Assembly: GCF_019428685.1 (NCBI RefSeq)
Contig: NZ_CP080096.1
Span: forward strand, 372,001-436,000
From: Paraburkholderia edwinii
Lineage (GTDB): Bacteria > Pseudomonadota > Gammaproteobacteria > Burkholderiales > Burkholderiaceae
Direction: 5' to 3'
Length of the DNA: 64,000 nucleotides
Part shown: positions 29,015 through 36,779 of the stretch, piece after piece
How the letters are laid out: each line of letters opens with the position of its first letter
How positions within the stretch are numbered: the stretch's first letter is position 1
Position numbers and translations under genes: made by a program
The notes under the pieces: generated by a model
What the model was told of the DNA's origin: nothing
Database searches by the model: none
The model's input: only the letters and a program-made list of their open reading frames with translations

Positions 29015-30052
29015 ATGAGTACCCTTTCCCGCGCGCGCATCAGCGATGTCGCTGCCCTCGCCGGCGTCTCCACATCGACAGTTTCGCGTGCGTTATCCAA
29101 TCCGGATGTCGTGAAGCCGGACACGCGGGCCCGCATTCGCGATGCGATCGCCGCGCTCGGCTACGTGCCGGACGGCTCCGCACGCGCGCTCGCGCTCGGC
29201 CGCGGCCGCATGGTCGGCGCAATCGTGCCGACGCTCGACAATGCAATCTTCGCGCGCGCGGTGCAGGGCCTGCAGACCACGCTGTCGAGCTCCGGCTATC
29301 AGCTGCTGATTTCCGCGCACGAATACAACCCGGCGGCTGAAATCGAAGTGGTCCGTGCGCTGCTCGAGCGCGCGGTCGACGCGATCGTTCTGGTCGGTAT
29401 CGATCACGCGCCGCAGACATTCGAACTGATCCGCGCGAGCCGCGTTGCATTGCTGCTGATGTGGACGTATCCGGGGCAAGCGCAGCACGGCGACGAAAAC
29501 GTCGCACCGGTGATCGGCTTCGACAATCGTGAGATCGGGCGGCTTGCCGCGCAACATCTGCTCGAACTCGGGCACCGCCGCTTCGGCGTGATTTCGGGGT
29601 TCATGCGGCAAAACGATCGCGCCCGTCAACGGGTCGAGGGCTTTCGACAAACGCTCGCCGAACACGGCATCCGTCTGCCTGAAGCGAATGTCGTCGAGCA
29701 GCCGTTCGGCTACGAAGGCGGACGCGCCGGCCTCAAGCTGCTGATGCAATTGCGGCCCGCGCCCACCGCCGTCTTCTGTGGAAACGATGTGCTCGCAATG
29801 GGTTGCCTGTTCGAAGCGCAAGGCAGGGGTATCGACGTGCCGCGGCAGTTGTCGATTGTCGGTTGCGACGATCTGCCAATTGCATCACAGATCACGCCAT
29901 CGCTCACCACGGTGCTGCTGCCGACTTACGACCTCGGTGTGCATGCGGCACGCGCCGTACTGCACTGGATGAAGAACGATGCGATGCCGGAATCCGAATG
30001 CTTGCCGATCGAACTGGTCGTTAGGGGTACGAGCGGACCACCGGCCGTGTGA
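29015..30052 (+). CDS. LacI family transcriptional regulator
   Basis: A 345-residue LacI/GalR repressor. The N-terminal helix-turn-helix ARISDVAALAGVSTSTVSRALSN and hinge helix region (DGSARALA) are followed by a periplasmic-binding-protein-like effector domain with GAIVPTLDN, FGVISG and CGNDVLAMG motifs. The frame is open from a TTG at 28955, but ATG 29015 (MSTLSRARIS) fits the family. It is divergent from the HisD-like operon and the intergenic region holds two perfect palindromes with the CG centre that LacI proteins recognise, so it very likely represses that operon and itself. The inducer is presumably a sugar, sugar acid or related small acid. Confidence 0.9.
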   Translation: MSTLSRARISDVAALAGVSTSTVSRALSNPDVVKPDTRARIRDAIAALGYVPDGSARALALGRGRMVGAIVPTLDNAIFARAVQGLQTTLSSSGYQLLISAHEYNPAAEIEVVRALLERAVDAIVLVGIDHAPQTFELIRASRVALLLMWTYPGQAQHGDENVAPVIGFDNREIGRLAAQHLLELGHRRFGVISGFMRQNDRARQRVEGFRQTLAEHGIRLPEANVVEQPFGYEGGRAGLKLLMQLRPAPTAVFCGNDVLAMGCLFEAQGRGIDVPRQLSIVGCDDLPIASQITPSLTTVLLPTYDLGVHAARAVLHWMKNDAMPESECLPIELVVRGTSGPPAV

Positions 30053-30256
30053 TGTTCGAATGATTTAGTGTTCGATACGCGGCGCAACTACGGCAGGTAA
30101 GCCGCAAGAAACCTTTATGAAATCTCCGTCAGCCCGTGACGAATGTGGCCCGACCAATTTGCGCTGCATCGAGCGTGCACTCACCATATGCGGGCAATGA
30201 CAGTAACGCGGTAAAGCGGCCGATGCGGCTGCGCGGTTTGACGGAGACAATTCAAC

Positions 30257-31246
30257 ATGAAGATCAAGGAAGCCATCGAGCGATTTCCCGGTGGCATGAT
30301 GGTCATCCCGCTGTTGTGGGGTAGCCTGCTCAACACCTATTTCCCCCACGTCCTTTCGATCGGCAGTTTTTCGACGTCGCTCGCGCATGGTGCGTTGCCG
30401 ATTCTCGCGGTGTTCTTTGTCTGCATGGGCGCCGAGATTCAGCTGAAGACCGCGCCGCGAGCGCTTAAAAACGGTGCCGCGATTACCCTTTCGAAACTCG
30501 TTAGCGGCGTCGCAATCGGTTTGCTCGTTAGCTATGTCTTCAAGGGCAAGCCGGTGTTCGGGCTGTCCGGCATGGTGATTATCGCGGCCATGACCAATGC
30601 GAACATGGGTCTCTATGCAGCACTGACCAAACAGTTCGGCGACGAGGTCGATCGCGGCGCGCTCGCGGTGCTGTCGATTCTCGAAGGCCCATTCATCACG
30701 ATGGTCGCGCTCGGCGTATCGGGGCTCGCCAAAATTCCGTTTATCGAATTACTCGCGACAATTCTGCCGATTCTGATCGGCATGGTGCTCGGCAACCTCG
30801 ACCGCAACATGCGATCGTTCCTCAAATCGGGTGGCGATCTGCTGATCCCGTTCTTCGCATTCGGCCTCGGCGCACAGATCAATCTGCACGCGATTCTCGG
30901 TGCGGGCGTATCGGGCATTCTGCTTGGGCTCATCACGCTTGTATTCGGCGGCATCGTGAATATCATCGCGTCGCGGCTGGCGGGCGGCATCGGTGTAGCG
31001 GGTGCAGCAGTGTCGACGACCGCGGGCAATGCGGTCGCCACACCGACCGCGCTCGCGGCCGTCGATCCGCATCTTGCGTCGCTGATCGCGGTGGCCACGC
31101 CGCAAATTGCGGCATCGACGATTGTGACGTCGCTGCTGGCGCCGCTGTTGACCGCGCTGTACGCGAAGAAATTCAAAGGCCGGCGCAAAGACGAAGATAA
31201 GGTTCGGGCAGCGTCGCCGCTTGCCGAGCCAGCAGACGCTGCATGA
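30257..31246 (+). CDS. kdgT: 2-keto-3-deoxygluconate permease (KdgT family)
   Basis: A 329-residue membrane protein with about ten hydrophobic segments. It begins MKIKEAIERFPGGMM, close to the MQIKRSIEKIPGGMM start of E. coli KdgT, and keeps FFVCMGAEI and TTAGNAVATPTA family segments. KdgT imports 2-keto-3-deoxygluconate, an Entner-Doudoroff intermediate. It follows the LacI gene by 204 bp on the same strand but has its own leader. No KDG kinase or aldolase gene is in view. The proximity hints that the neighbouring LacI/MDR/SDR operon may handle a sugar acid. Confidence 0.88.
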   Translation: MKIKEAIERFPGGMMVIPLLWGSLLNTYFPHVLSIGSFSTSLAHGALPILAVFFVCMGAEIQLKTAPRALKNGAAITLSKLVSGVAIGLLVSYVFKGKPVFGLSGMVIIAAMTNANMGLYAALTKQFGDEVDRGALAVLSILEGPFITMVALGVSGLAKIPFIELLATILPILIGMVLGNLDRNMRSFLKSGGDLLIPFFAFGLGAQINLHAILGAGVSGILLGLITLVFGGIVNIIASRLAGGIGVAGAAVSTTAGNAVATPTALAAVDPHLASLIAVATPQIAASTIVTSLLAPLLTALYAKKFKGRRKDEDKVRAASPLAEPADAA

Positions 31247-31251
31247 TCCCT

Positions 31252-31287
31252 CGGCTTGTCTCAGGCCTTTAAGCCGCATACTTTTTC
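31252..31287 (+). terminator. Weak candidate terminator after kdgT
   Basis: CGGCTT (31252-31257) and AAGCCG (31271-31276) can pair over a 13-nt loop, with five T residues shortly after (31282-31286). The stem is short, so this is tentative. Confidence 0.35.
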
Positions 31288-31496
31288 GCTACATCTCCGG
31301 TTACATCGATCCGCCTCCGGTGAAGATAACGGCGCGCACAACCGCGCGAATCGCAGCATGGAATAAGCCCATTACATGGGTTGTTCTGGCTTTGCTGTCG
31401 ACTAAGAACTCACGTCAAACATAGCCGGCAGTGGCCCGTTCCGACTTCGCGATCAGCGCCATCGAACGGGTTATCTTCCCTAGGACGGAGATTTCG

Positions 31497-31988
31497 ATGC
31501 GTACGTCAATTCGCGATGCGAAGCAATGCAAGGCTGAAACGAAACGCAGGAAACACCTGGCCATGCGCACCCGCGCCCGTGAGGCGTTGTTGACTGTGCT
31601 ACTCACCGCGTCGATCGCCGACGCCGCCCAGGCCAAAGATGCCCCGATCGACATCAGCGGCGACTACGCCTGCGTCGGCCACGACGAGCATCTCGGCGAT
31701 TTCAAGGACAGGCATGAAATCCGCCGCAACCCGCATCACGGTTTGCATAGTAGAGGCTACAGCATCACCGGTTACGTCGAGGATCAGGCTGCCTATACCG
31801 GCGAGGCGATCGTCGAAGGCAAGCGCGTCGCATTCAACTTCGCATCCGCGACCGACCACGACGATCACGGTGTGTTGTTGGCCGCGATCGTTGCGAAGTC
31901 ACCGATCACAATCAGGGGTGAGTACTTCGAATCGCAGTTCAAGGGGGGAGACAGCGGCACCGTGACCTGTACGCAAACGGCGAAGTAG
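31497..31988 (+). CDS. Small exported protein of unknown function
   Basis: About 163 residues. A hydrophobic signal stretch EALLTVLLTASIADAAQA ends at a likely cleavage site before KDAPIDISGDYACVG. The mature ~100 residues look like a small beta-barrel or lipocalin-like domain (ISGDYACVG, YSITGYVEDQAAYTGEAIVEGKRVAF, ITIRGEYFE, SGTVTCTQ) with two Cys that could form a disulfide. ATG 31497 has a GGACGGAGA ribosome site but leaves a long N-region; ATG 31563 would give a standard signal peptide. Codon use is ordinary, and the gene stands alone between kdgT and the convergent GNAT gene. Confidence 0.65.
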   Translation: MRTSIRDAKQCKAETKRRKHLAMRTRAREALLTVLLTASIADAAQAKDAPIDISGDYACVGHDEHLGDFKDRHEIRRNPHHGLHSRGYSITGYVEDQAAYTGEAIVEGKRVAFNFASATDHDDHGVLLAAIVAKSPITIRGEYFESQFKGGDSGTVTCTQTAK

Positions 31989-32035
31989 AGCGCGGGCGAA
32001 GGCTGGCTGCCAACGCCTCGCTCCCGCGGCTTGCG

Positions 32036-32752
32036 TTATGCGCAGTCAAGCACCGTTAGCCGAAACGCTTGCCGGTCGACAAAGCCGAGTGCACGGTAGA
32101 GGGCGATTGCCTGCTCATTCGCCGCGAAAACATGAAGGAACGGTGTCTCCCCACGTGTGCTAATCACCGAGATCAGCAGCAGCATCAGTCCGCGCGCATA
32201 ACCTTGCCCGCGGAACGCCGGGTCGACGCACACGGCGCTGATCTCGGTAAATCCATCGAGCCTCATGCGTTCACCCGCCATCGCGACCAGCCTTCCGTCT
32301 TTGCGAACACCAAAGTAGGAACCGAGTTCGATGGTGCGCGGACCGAATGGACCCGGCTGTGTCGCATGCGTCAACGCCAGCATTTCCGGCACGTCGCGTC
32401 CGGTAAGTCTCACAGGCTGCAATTCGCCCTGCTGAACCACTTCGGCGTCTTGCCAGATCATTTGAAGCAGCGTCGCGCGCCGGACGACTGCGAAGTCTGG
32501 TGGTACATCGATATCGGCTTTTTCCATGAATGCAGCTGGACCATGCGCTTCGATCAGCAAGCGCAAGCTTGCGAACGATTCCGCACTCGAATCGACGATC
32601 GCCGCAAAAGGCGCGATCGTCGCCGGGTACCGCACCGCCCTTTCATCGCCGACGGCGAAGCGGCTTTGCGTCGTAGTGAGCGCATTCCATATCGCATGAT
32701 CGAGCGGATGAATTCCCGCCGCCGCTCGTTGAGGTTCTACCTCAGACATCAT
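32036..32752 (-). CDS. GNAT family N-acetyltransferase (FR47-like)
   Basis: A 238-residue acyltransferase with its GNAT fold in the C-terminal half: strand/loop EISAVCVDPAFRGQGYARGLM carries the acetyl-CoA-binding R/QxxGxG/A motif (RGQGYA), followed by FLHVFAANEQAIALYRALGF. The N-terminal half is the divergent extension seen in FR47-like proteins. Its start codon overlaps the SDR stop (ATGA), so translation is coupled to the upstream SDR gene. Substrate unknown. Confidence 0.85.
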   Translation of the reverse strand: MMSEVEPQRAAAGIHPLDHAIWNALTTTQSRFAVGDERAVRYPATIAPFAAIVDSSAESFASLRLLIEAHGPAAFMEKADIDVPPDFAVVRRATLLQMIWQDAEVVQQGELQPVRLTGRDVPEMLALTHATQPGPFGPRTIELGSYFGVRKDGRLVAMAGERMRLDGFTEISAVCVDPAFRGQGYARGLMLLLISVISTRGETPFLHVFAANEQAIALYRALGFVDRQAFRLTVLDCA

Positions 32753-33633
32753 GCGTCCGCTTCCGCGGGAACCGTCCGCAATTTGTCGAGAAACCCGAGC
32801 CCGAGACCTTCGAGCAGATGCGCCTGCACCTGCGCGGCCTGCGCGTTGACCGCATCGGCGCCCAACGATTCGCCGACGATCACGCGCGCCGCACGCGATC
32901 CATTCGGTTGAGCGACGATCCGGCTGATCGCTTCGGCCACGTCATGCGGGTTCGGCGCATTCTCGCTGGCGAACAGGTCCATCAATCGCTCCACCATCTT
33001 GCCCGGAATCGCGCCGATTTCGCCATAGCCGGCAGCGCGTTCCGCATCGCCCGCCTTCTGCGCGCTCGAGAACATATTCGTCGGATAGCTGCTCGGTTGA
33101 ACGAGGACCACGTCGACGCCCAGTTGCGAAAGCTCGTAGCGGTAGCTGTCGGTCAATGCCTCCAGCGCGAACTTCGACGCGCCGTACAGGCCGAAAAACG
33201 GAAACGTCACGCGGCCGAGGAACGAACCGATATTCACCACGAGCCCCTCGCCCTGGCGACGGAACGCCGGCAATGCGGCGCGCAGTGTCCGTTGCACACC
33301 GATCACGTTGACGTCGAAAAGTGCGCGCACCTGGTCCGCCGTGAACGATTCGGAAATGCCCGCCGAGCCGAGGCCTGCGTTGTTGATCAGCACATCGAGC
33401 CGATCCGCTTTCGCGATGACGGAAGCCACGCCTTGCTCGACCGACTTATCGTCGGTCACGTCGAGTTCGACGACTTCGATCCCCTTCGCGCGCAGCGCGT
33501 CGGCATGCGGCCGGTTGCGGCCCGTCGTATCGCGCATCGATGCGAATACGCGGTGTCCCGCTTTCGAGAGCGTCTCCGCGGTGTCGCGTCCGAAGCCGCT
33601 GCTCGCACCGGTGATAAGAATGATCTTTGACAT
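32749..33633 (-). CDS. Short-chain dehydrogenase/reductase
   Basis: A 294-residue SDR with TGASSGFG cofactor motif, NNAG (INNAGLGSAG), Ser in NIGSFLGRV and YxxxK in YGASKFALEA. The ~50-residue C-terminal extension fits the 17-beta-HSD-like SDR subgroup. I use ATG 33633 (MSKIILITG) rather than the upstream GTG, as an AAGG precedes it. It stands third in a minus-strand run TetR, NmrA-like, SDR, GNAT and is translationally coupled to the GNAT gene. Probably an NADPH-dependent carbonyl reductase in a TetR-controlled stress or detoxification unit. Confidence 0.87.
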   Translation of the reverse strand: MSKIILITGASSGFGRDTAETLSKAGHRVFASMRDTTGRNRPHADALRAKGIEVVELDVTDDKSVEQGVASVIAKADRLDVLINNAGLGSAGISESFTADQVRALFDVNVIGVQRTLRAALPAFRRQGEGLVVNIGSFLGRVTFPFFGLYGASKFALEALTDSYRYELSQLGVDVVLVQPSSYPTNMFSSAQKAGDAERAAGYGEIGAIPGKMVERLMDLFASENAPNPHDVAEAISRIVAQPNGSRAARVIVGESLGADAVNAQAAQVQAHLLEGLGLGFLDKLRTVPAEADA

Positions 33634-33703
33634 GGGGTTGCCTTCGTCGGGTGACACAGTTCAGAGGGATACGAATTGTTAGCGAGCGCCGATAGCGCGC
33701 CTG

Positions 33704-34585
33704 CTACACGATGAATGCATCGCGATTGGCCGCAAGAAAGGCCTCAAGCGGCTGCGGCGCGGTGCCCGTGACGTTCTCAATGACGTCGTTGGTGCCGGCA
33801 AAAATGCCGTTCTGATAGTCGATCGCCACTTCAACAAAGTGCTGAATAATGAACTCGGGCAGGCCGTACGTTCCCAGATGCTCTCGATACTGCTCAATAC
33901 TGCTGGGGCTATACACAATCGTGCGATCGAGGAAGTTGCCGACCACCTCGGCAATCTCTCGCTGGTCGAGTTCACGCGCACCGCAGAGCCGATAAATCTT
34001 GCCGACATGCGCCGCGGGCTTCGTCAGCAAAGCGGCGATCACGCGCGCTTGATCTTCACCCGAGATCGGCGCGTGGCGCCCGTTGCCGTAGGGAAGCGTG
34101 ATTTTTCCCTGCTTCAGCATCGGGTCGCGCACCCACGGAAACCGCAGCCATTCGGAAAAGAATGTCGGGCGAATGTGCACCGTCGGCGCGCCTGACCAGT
34201 CGAGCACACGCTCGGCAATCCAGTGATTGCGCGCGGCATGGCTCTTCGAATCTTCACGAGCCGAGATCTGCGACATGTTGACGACGACATCGAGCCCTGC
34301 CCGACGCGCGGCATCCGCGAAATAGGCGGTCACCTGGATAAGGTTCGGGCGCACGGGGTAACACAGGTAGGCACCCGAGACACCGTCCATGGCGCGGATC
34401 ACGGCGTCATGGTCGAGCAGATCGCCCACGACGATTTCCGCGCCGAGTTTTCGAAGTGCGTCGCTGCGCGCGTCGTCGCTATGAACAAACGCCCGAACCG
34501 CATGGCCATCGTCGATCAGATTGCGCACCGTGTGCACACCGGTTTTGCCGGTCGCGCCCGTCACCAGTAACTTGCGTTGTTCCAT
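33704..34585 (-). CDS. NmrA-like NAD(P)-binding protein
   Basis: A 293-residue atypical SDR of the NmrA/HSCARG group: Rossmann motif VTGATGKTG, then GAEIVVGDLLDHDAVIRAMDGV and VNMSQISARED. These proteins lack the classical YxxxK and act as quinone/NADPH reductases or redox-sensing regulators. ATG 34585 is preceded by GGAG. It lies 94 bp downstream of the tetR gene and 70 bp upstream of the SDR gene, same strand. Its part in the cluster is likely redox chemistry on a small electrophile. Confidence 0.85.
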   Translation of the reverse strand: MEQRKLLVTGATGKTGVHTVRNLIDDGHAVRAFVHSDDARSDALRKLGAEIVVGDLLDHDAVIRAMDGVSGAYLCYPVRPNLIQVTAYFADAARRAGLDVVVNMSQISAREDSKSHAARNHWIAERVLDWSGAPTVHIRPTFFSEWLRFPWVRDPMLKQGKITLPYGNGRHAPISGEDQARVIAALLTKPAAHVGKIYRLCGARELDQREIAEVVGNFLDRTIVYSPSSIEQYREHLGTYGLPEFIIQHFVEVAIDYQNGIFAGTNDVIENVTGTAPQPLEAFLAANRDAFIV

Positions 34586-34679
34586 GATTTCGATACTCCG
34601 TTGCAGACTACATCCTTAATGTGCATATTCACACACGTGGGTGGATAAACACTCTCCACGGCATGCTCATTGCCGTTAT

Positions 34680-35264
34680 CTAAAGCGTGTCGAGGTGTTC
34701 CTTGACGCACTGCAAGACGCGCGACGAGGCATCAGGGTCGACGATAATCCGCGACATTGTGACGGCCCCAACCATGGCCGCGACCGCAAATACAGCGCGA
34801 GACTGCGGCGCTTGCGGCTGCGAACGGCCGAGCCACTTCGTCACCATCTCGACGAGATCGTCCATCCCTTCCGACGCGGCCGTGCGCGTGCCTTCGTCGG
34901 CCCGGGCCAGTTCGCTGCCCATTGCGGCAAGCGGGCATCGGGCAACGCGATTGTCGCGATGATCGGCCGACACGTAGCGATCGACAATCGCCTGAAAACT
35001 GGCTGCAGCTTCAACGTCACTTTCGCTTTCGCTCGCCGCGCTTTCCAGTGAAGCGATCATCGATTCGAAACTCTTTGCGCATGCCTCGGCCACCAATTGG
35101 TCTTTCGATTCAAAGTGCCGATAGAAGCCGCCGCGCGTCAATCCCGCTTCCGCCATCAAGTCGTTGAGGCCCGTCGCCTGAATGCCATTGAGCCGGAACT
35201 GGCGAGCCGCCACATCGACGATTCGCCGACGCGTTTCGGCCGTTTCGACCTTTGACTTTTTCAT
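34680..35264 (-). CDS. TetR/AcrR family transcriptional regulator
   Basis: A 194-residue repressor: N-terminal helix-turn-helix ARQFRLNGIQATGLNDLMAEAGLTRGGFYRHFESKDQLVAEA, then an all-helical ligand domain with the CPLAAMGSELARAD segment typical of the AcrR/YcdC-like group that senses electrophiles or quinones. The reading frame stays open to 35432, but MKKSKVETAETRRRIV at 35264 is the natural start. It heads the NmrA-SDR-GNAT run and probably represses it. Confidence 0.88.
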   Translation of the reverse strand: MKKSKVETAETRRRIVDVAARQFRLNGIQATGLNDLMAEAGLTRGGFYRHFESKDQLVAEACAKSFESMIASLESAASESESDVEAAASFQAIVDRYVSADHRDNRVARCPLAAMGSELARADEGTRTAASEGMDDLVEMVTKWLGRSQPQAPQSRAVFAVAAMVGAVTMSRIIVDPDASSRVLQCVKEHLDTL

Positions 35265-35528
35265 CGCTTGCGACGCTCCATGTTCAATCCGTTCGGATAG
35301 AAGATAGCTGACATCTAAAACGAGATCAAGCAGATCGGCAAAAATAATGTTGCCTGTCCCACGCTCGCCCGCTGGGGTCGGATCGTCAGAAGCGTTGTGC
35401 GTACGCTTTCGCCACGGCATTGTCTTCATCAAGCCCTATGATTGCGCGCGACGAAATACGGGCAGCCCTTGCTCCACGCATAACGGGATCGAGGCCATGA
35501 AAATGCCGCATTGATCGAGGTGTCGTTG

Positions 35529-36011
35529 ATGACCAGCAACGTAAAACGGATCGGCGCCGCCGCGATCGTGACCGGCCTGGTGTTCGCCTTCTCCGCCACT
35601 GCCTGGGGACAATCGTCCGAGATACCGCAACCGTGGATTGCCTACGCGCAACTGGCGGGGCGGCAATTCCAGGCGTGGCTCGAAGCCGATAACGATGCAG
35701 CGGACGCGTTGCATACCTATCTGGAGCAGCGGCACAAAAACGCCAAAGGCGATACGTCGCTCAAGTCTGTCGTGGTTCGCGCCTGGTTCGGCGCTGACGG
35801 ATCCGTCTCGCGCGTGGCATTCGATTCGCTCGGCGACGCAAAAGCCGACGCGGACCTGCGGCAACTATTGACCGCGCGTCCGATGACCGAGCCGCCGCCG
35901 CCCGACATGCGGCAACCGTTGCGCGTGCAACTGCAGCTCGAAGAAAACCCCGACGCCGACGATGACGACTCGCCCGATCCGCCGCCGATGCCGGGAGAAA
36001 ACACGCCGTGA
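35529..36011 (+). CDS. Exported TonB C-terminal-like protein
   Basis: A 160-residue periplasmic protein: signal peptide GAAAIVTGLVFAFSATAWGQ, then a linker and a ~60-residue segment resembling the TonB C-terminal domain (VVVRAWFGADGSVSRVAFDSLGDAKADADL...RPMTEPPPPDM...LRVQLQLE). The tail is acidic and Pro-rich (DADDDDSPDPPP). ATG 35529 follows GAGGTG with seven-base spacing. Its stop overlaps the start of the protease gene (GTGA), so the two are translationally coupled and probably work together in the periplasm. There is no TonB N-terminal anchor, so this is not a canonical energy transducer. Confidence 0.75.
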   Translation: MTSNVKRIGAAAIVTGLVFAFSATAWGQSSEIPQPWIAYAQLAGRQFQAWLEADNDAADALHTYLEQRHKNAKGDTSLKSVVVRAWFGADGSVSRVAFDSLGDAKADADLRQLLTARPMTEPPPPDMRQPLRVQLQLEENPDADDDDSPDPPPMPGENTP

Positions 36012-36775
36012 ACGCGCAAGCCCTGCGCCGCCTGTGTGTCAGTGGCACAACGCTGTCGCTGATCGTTATGTGTCACGCCGCGGCGCAAGCCGCTGGTGAG
36101 TCGATGACGAACGAACCGCCGAAGCATCGCGACGCGACTGCGCTCGAGGCCAACGCAACGGGCTTCTTCGTCAACGATCGCGGCGATGTGCTAACCGCGC
36201 GGCATGTTGTACAAGCATGTCAATCGATTTTCCTGATCAAGGATGGACAAGTCGCGCGCGCAAAGATCAAGGCGGTTAGCGCGGACGCGGACCTTGCAGT
36301 GATTACCAGCAGCATCAAACCGTTCCTCGCCGCCAGTTTCCCTAAAACCGGTACCGTCGGCGGCGCGCAGCCGGTGTTTACTGCCGGCTACGAAGTACTG
36401 CACCATATGCCGGATCGAACGAGCACGATGTATAACGCCGTGACGCGCGATCAACCCACCGCGGCGACGGGTACGTTCACATTGATGTCGTCCGCCACGA
36501 ACGGCGCGAGCGGCAGCCCGGTGCTCGACCAGGCGGGACTCGTAGTCGGCCTCGTCACCGATCGAACACAGGTTTCGGGAGAAGATCCGCGTGCATTCGT
36601 CACACGCAGCGGCGCAGCCGGCTACGTGGTCGCCGTATCGGCTCAAACGCTAAAGGCATTTCTCGCAGCGAACCAGATTCCATTTAACGAAACCGACGCT
36701 GCACAACTCGAACCGATGCAGGCGCGCGCGCCCAGAGCGGCGACGCTCGAAGCCGGCGTGCTGTGCGGCGGATGA
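36008..36775 (+). CDS. Trypsin-like periplasmic serine protease
   Basis: A 255-residue exported protease with the catalytic triad of the trypsin/DegP-like fold: His in VLTARHVV, Asp in SADADLAVI and Ser in NGASGSPVLD. Signal peptide covers LCVSGTTLSLIVMCHAAAQA. There is no PDZ domain, unlike DegP. The GTG start overlaps the stop of the TonB-C-like gene by the sequence GTGA. Two Cys near the ends (QACQS, VLCGG) could be bridged. Pairing with a small TonB-C-like protein suggests a dedicated partner or substrate; the function is not known. Confidence 0.85.
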   Translation: MNAQALRRLCVSGTTLSLIVMCHAAAQAAGESMTNEPPKHRDATALEANATGFFVNDRGDVLTARHVVQACQSIFLIKDGQVARAKIKAVSADADLAVITSSIKPFLAASFPKTGTVGGAQPVFTAGYEVLHHMPDRTSTMYNAVTRDQPTAATGTFTLMSSATNGASGSPVLDQAGLVVGLVTDRTQVSGEDPRAFVTRSGAAGYVVAVSAQTLKAFLAANQIPFNETDAAQLEPMQARAPRAATLEAGVLCGG

Positions 36776-36779
36776 CGCG

